Source: Methylobacterium sp. B4
GTDB taxonomy: Bacteria > Pseudomonadota > Alphaproteobacteria > Rhizobiales > Beijerinckiaceae
Assembly: GCF_003201865.1 (NCBI RefSeq)
Contig: NZ_QJJJ01000015.1
Span: 35,215-99,214, forward strand
Length of the DNA stretch: 64,000 nt
Direction: 5' to 3'
The notes beneath the pieces were generated by a model. The model was not told the DNA's origin. It ran no database searches and saw only the letters and a program-made list of their open reading frames with translations. Position 1 is the first letter of the stretch; each line of letters opens with the position of its first letter. A program made the position numbers and the translations under genes. Positions 63,865 to 64,000 of the stretch are shown here, piece by piece.

Positions 63865-64000
63865 CGCTGGCGCGCGACGGAGTAGAGGGAGGCGCCGGAG
63901 GCGACCGGAGCGGCCACGGTGGAGAACACGCCGAGCACCTTGCCCACCTCGGCGAACGGCGCGCTCGACACGTAGACGAGGTCGCGGTTGCGCATGCGGA
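63861..64000 (-). CDS. Polysaccharide export (OPX/Wza-like) protein, C-terminal end
   Basis: Only the last 45 or so residues lie in the window: 'MRNRDLVYVSSAPFAEVGKV' then 'LGVFSTVAAPVASGASLYS'. The pattern 'RDxVYVSxAP' followed by a short hydrophobic helix is the usual C-terminus of outer-membrane polysaccharide export proteins (SLBB and helix). The gene extends beyond the right edge. The family exports capsule or exopolysaccharide, which here may be cell-surface polymer. Assignment rests on a short fragment. Confidence 0.65.
   Translation of the reverse strand, partial: RMRNRDLVYVSSAPFAEVGKVLGVFSTVAAPVASGASLYSVARQR

Overview
The window is a high-GC (about 70 percent) alphaproteobacterial chromosome segment. 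The best match is a Methylobacterium/Methylorubrum (M. extorquens-like) methylotroph. The reasons are the hopanoid genes hpnL-M-I-J-K, hpnN, hpnH and hpnG, a C30-type carotenoid cluster with two CrtN/CrtI-like enzymes, abundant GTG and TTG starts, and rhizobiales-style Irr-box-like sites. I saw no rRNA, tRNA, CRISPR array, prophage or insertion sequence. Intergenic palindromic repeats of one family occur at least four times.

Layout. 1-6774: an alkanesulfonate uptake and desulfonation operon. It has a partial ssuA-like gene, ssuC, ssuB, ssuD, two more ssuA paralogues, and an FAD/NAD(P)-binding oxidoreductase. 6775-8300: a 69-residue four-cysteine protein behind tandem Irr-box-like sites with a strong terminator, then a DUF2147 secreted protein. 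8375-19664: a zinc metallopeptidase divergent from a tightly coupled six-gene operon. The operon encodes a transglutaminase/DUF2126 fusion, a circularly permuted ATP-grasp/alpha-E fusion, a second transglutaminase, an acyl carrier protein, an AMP-forming ligase and a PLP-dependent decarboxylase. 19767-31795: accessory and housekeeping genes, including a probably truncated regulator, AldB-type aldehyde dehydrogenase, a serine hydrolase, two MFS exporters, DoxX, a lipoprotein and adenine deaminase.

32040-33963: rlmE and a Ppx/GppA phosphatase. 34122-42902 (minus strand): two CrtN/CrtI-family enzymes, DUF2141, an ABC-2 exporter pair, a glutamine amidotransferase, an acyltransferase and a CrtQ-like glycosyltransferase. 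This fits a glycosylated, acylated C30 carotenoid pathway. 43027-50534: a HerA-like ATPase, an rRNA/tRNA methyltransferase, a MaoC hydratase, a CDF-type transporter, a metallophosphoesterase, a serine-less alpha/beta hydrolase, a GST and small proteins.

50762-64000: an L-arginine:glycine amidinotransferase (AGAT) homologue with an intact catalytic triad lies divergent from hpnL-hpnM-hpnI-hpnJ-hpnK. HpnI, HpnK and HpnJ make the aminocyclitol ether head group of bacteriohopanetetrol. Methylobacterium is known to make a guanidine-substituted version of that lipid, so the amidinotransferase is an attractive candidate for the missing guanidinylation step. HpnN (transport), HpnH (adenosylhopane synthase) and HpnG (adenine removal) follow. 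The window ends inside a polysaccharide-export (OPX) gene that overlaps hpnG by four bases. The window's two most novel-looking systems are the amidinotransferase/hopanoid pairing and the ATP-grasp/transglutaminase/ACP/decarboxylase operon.
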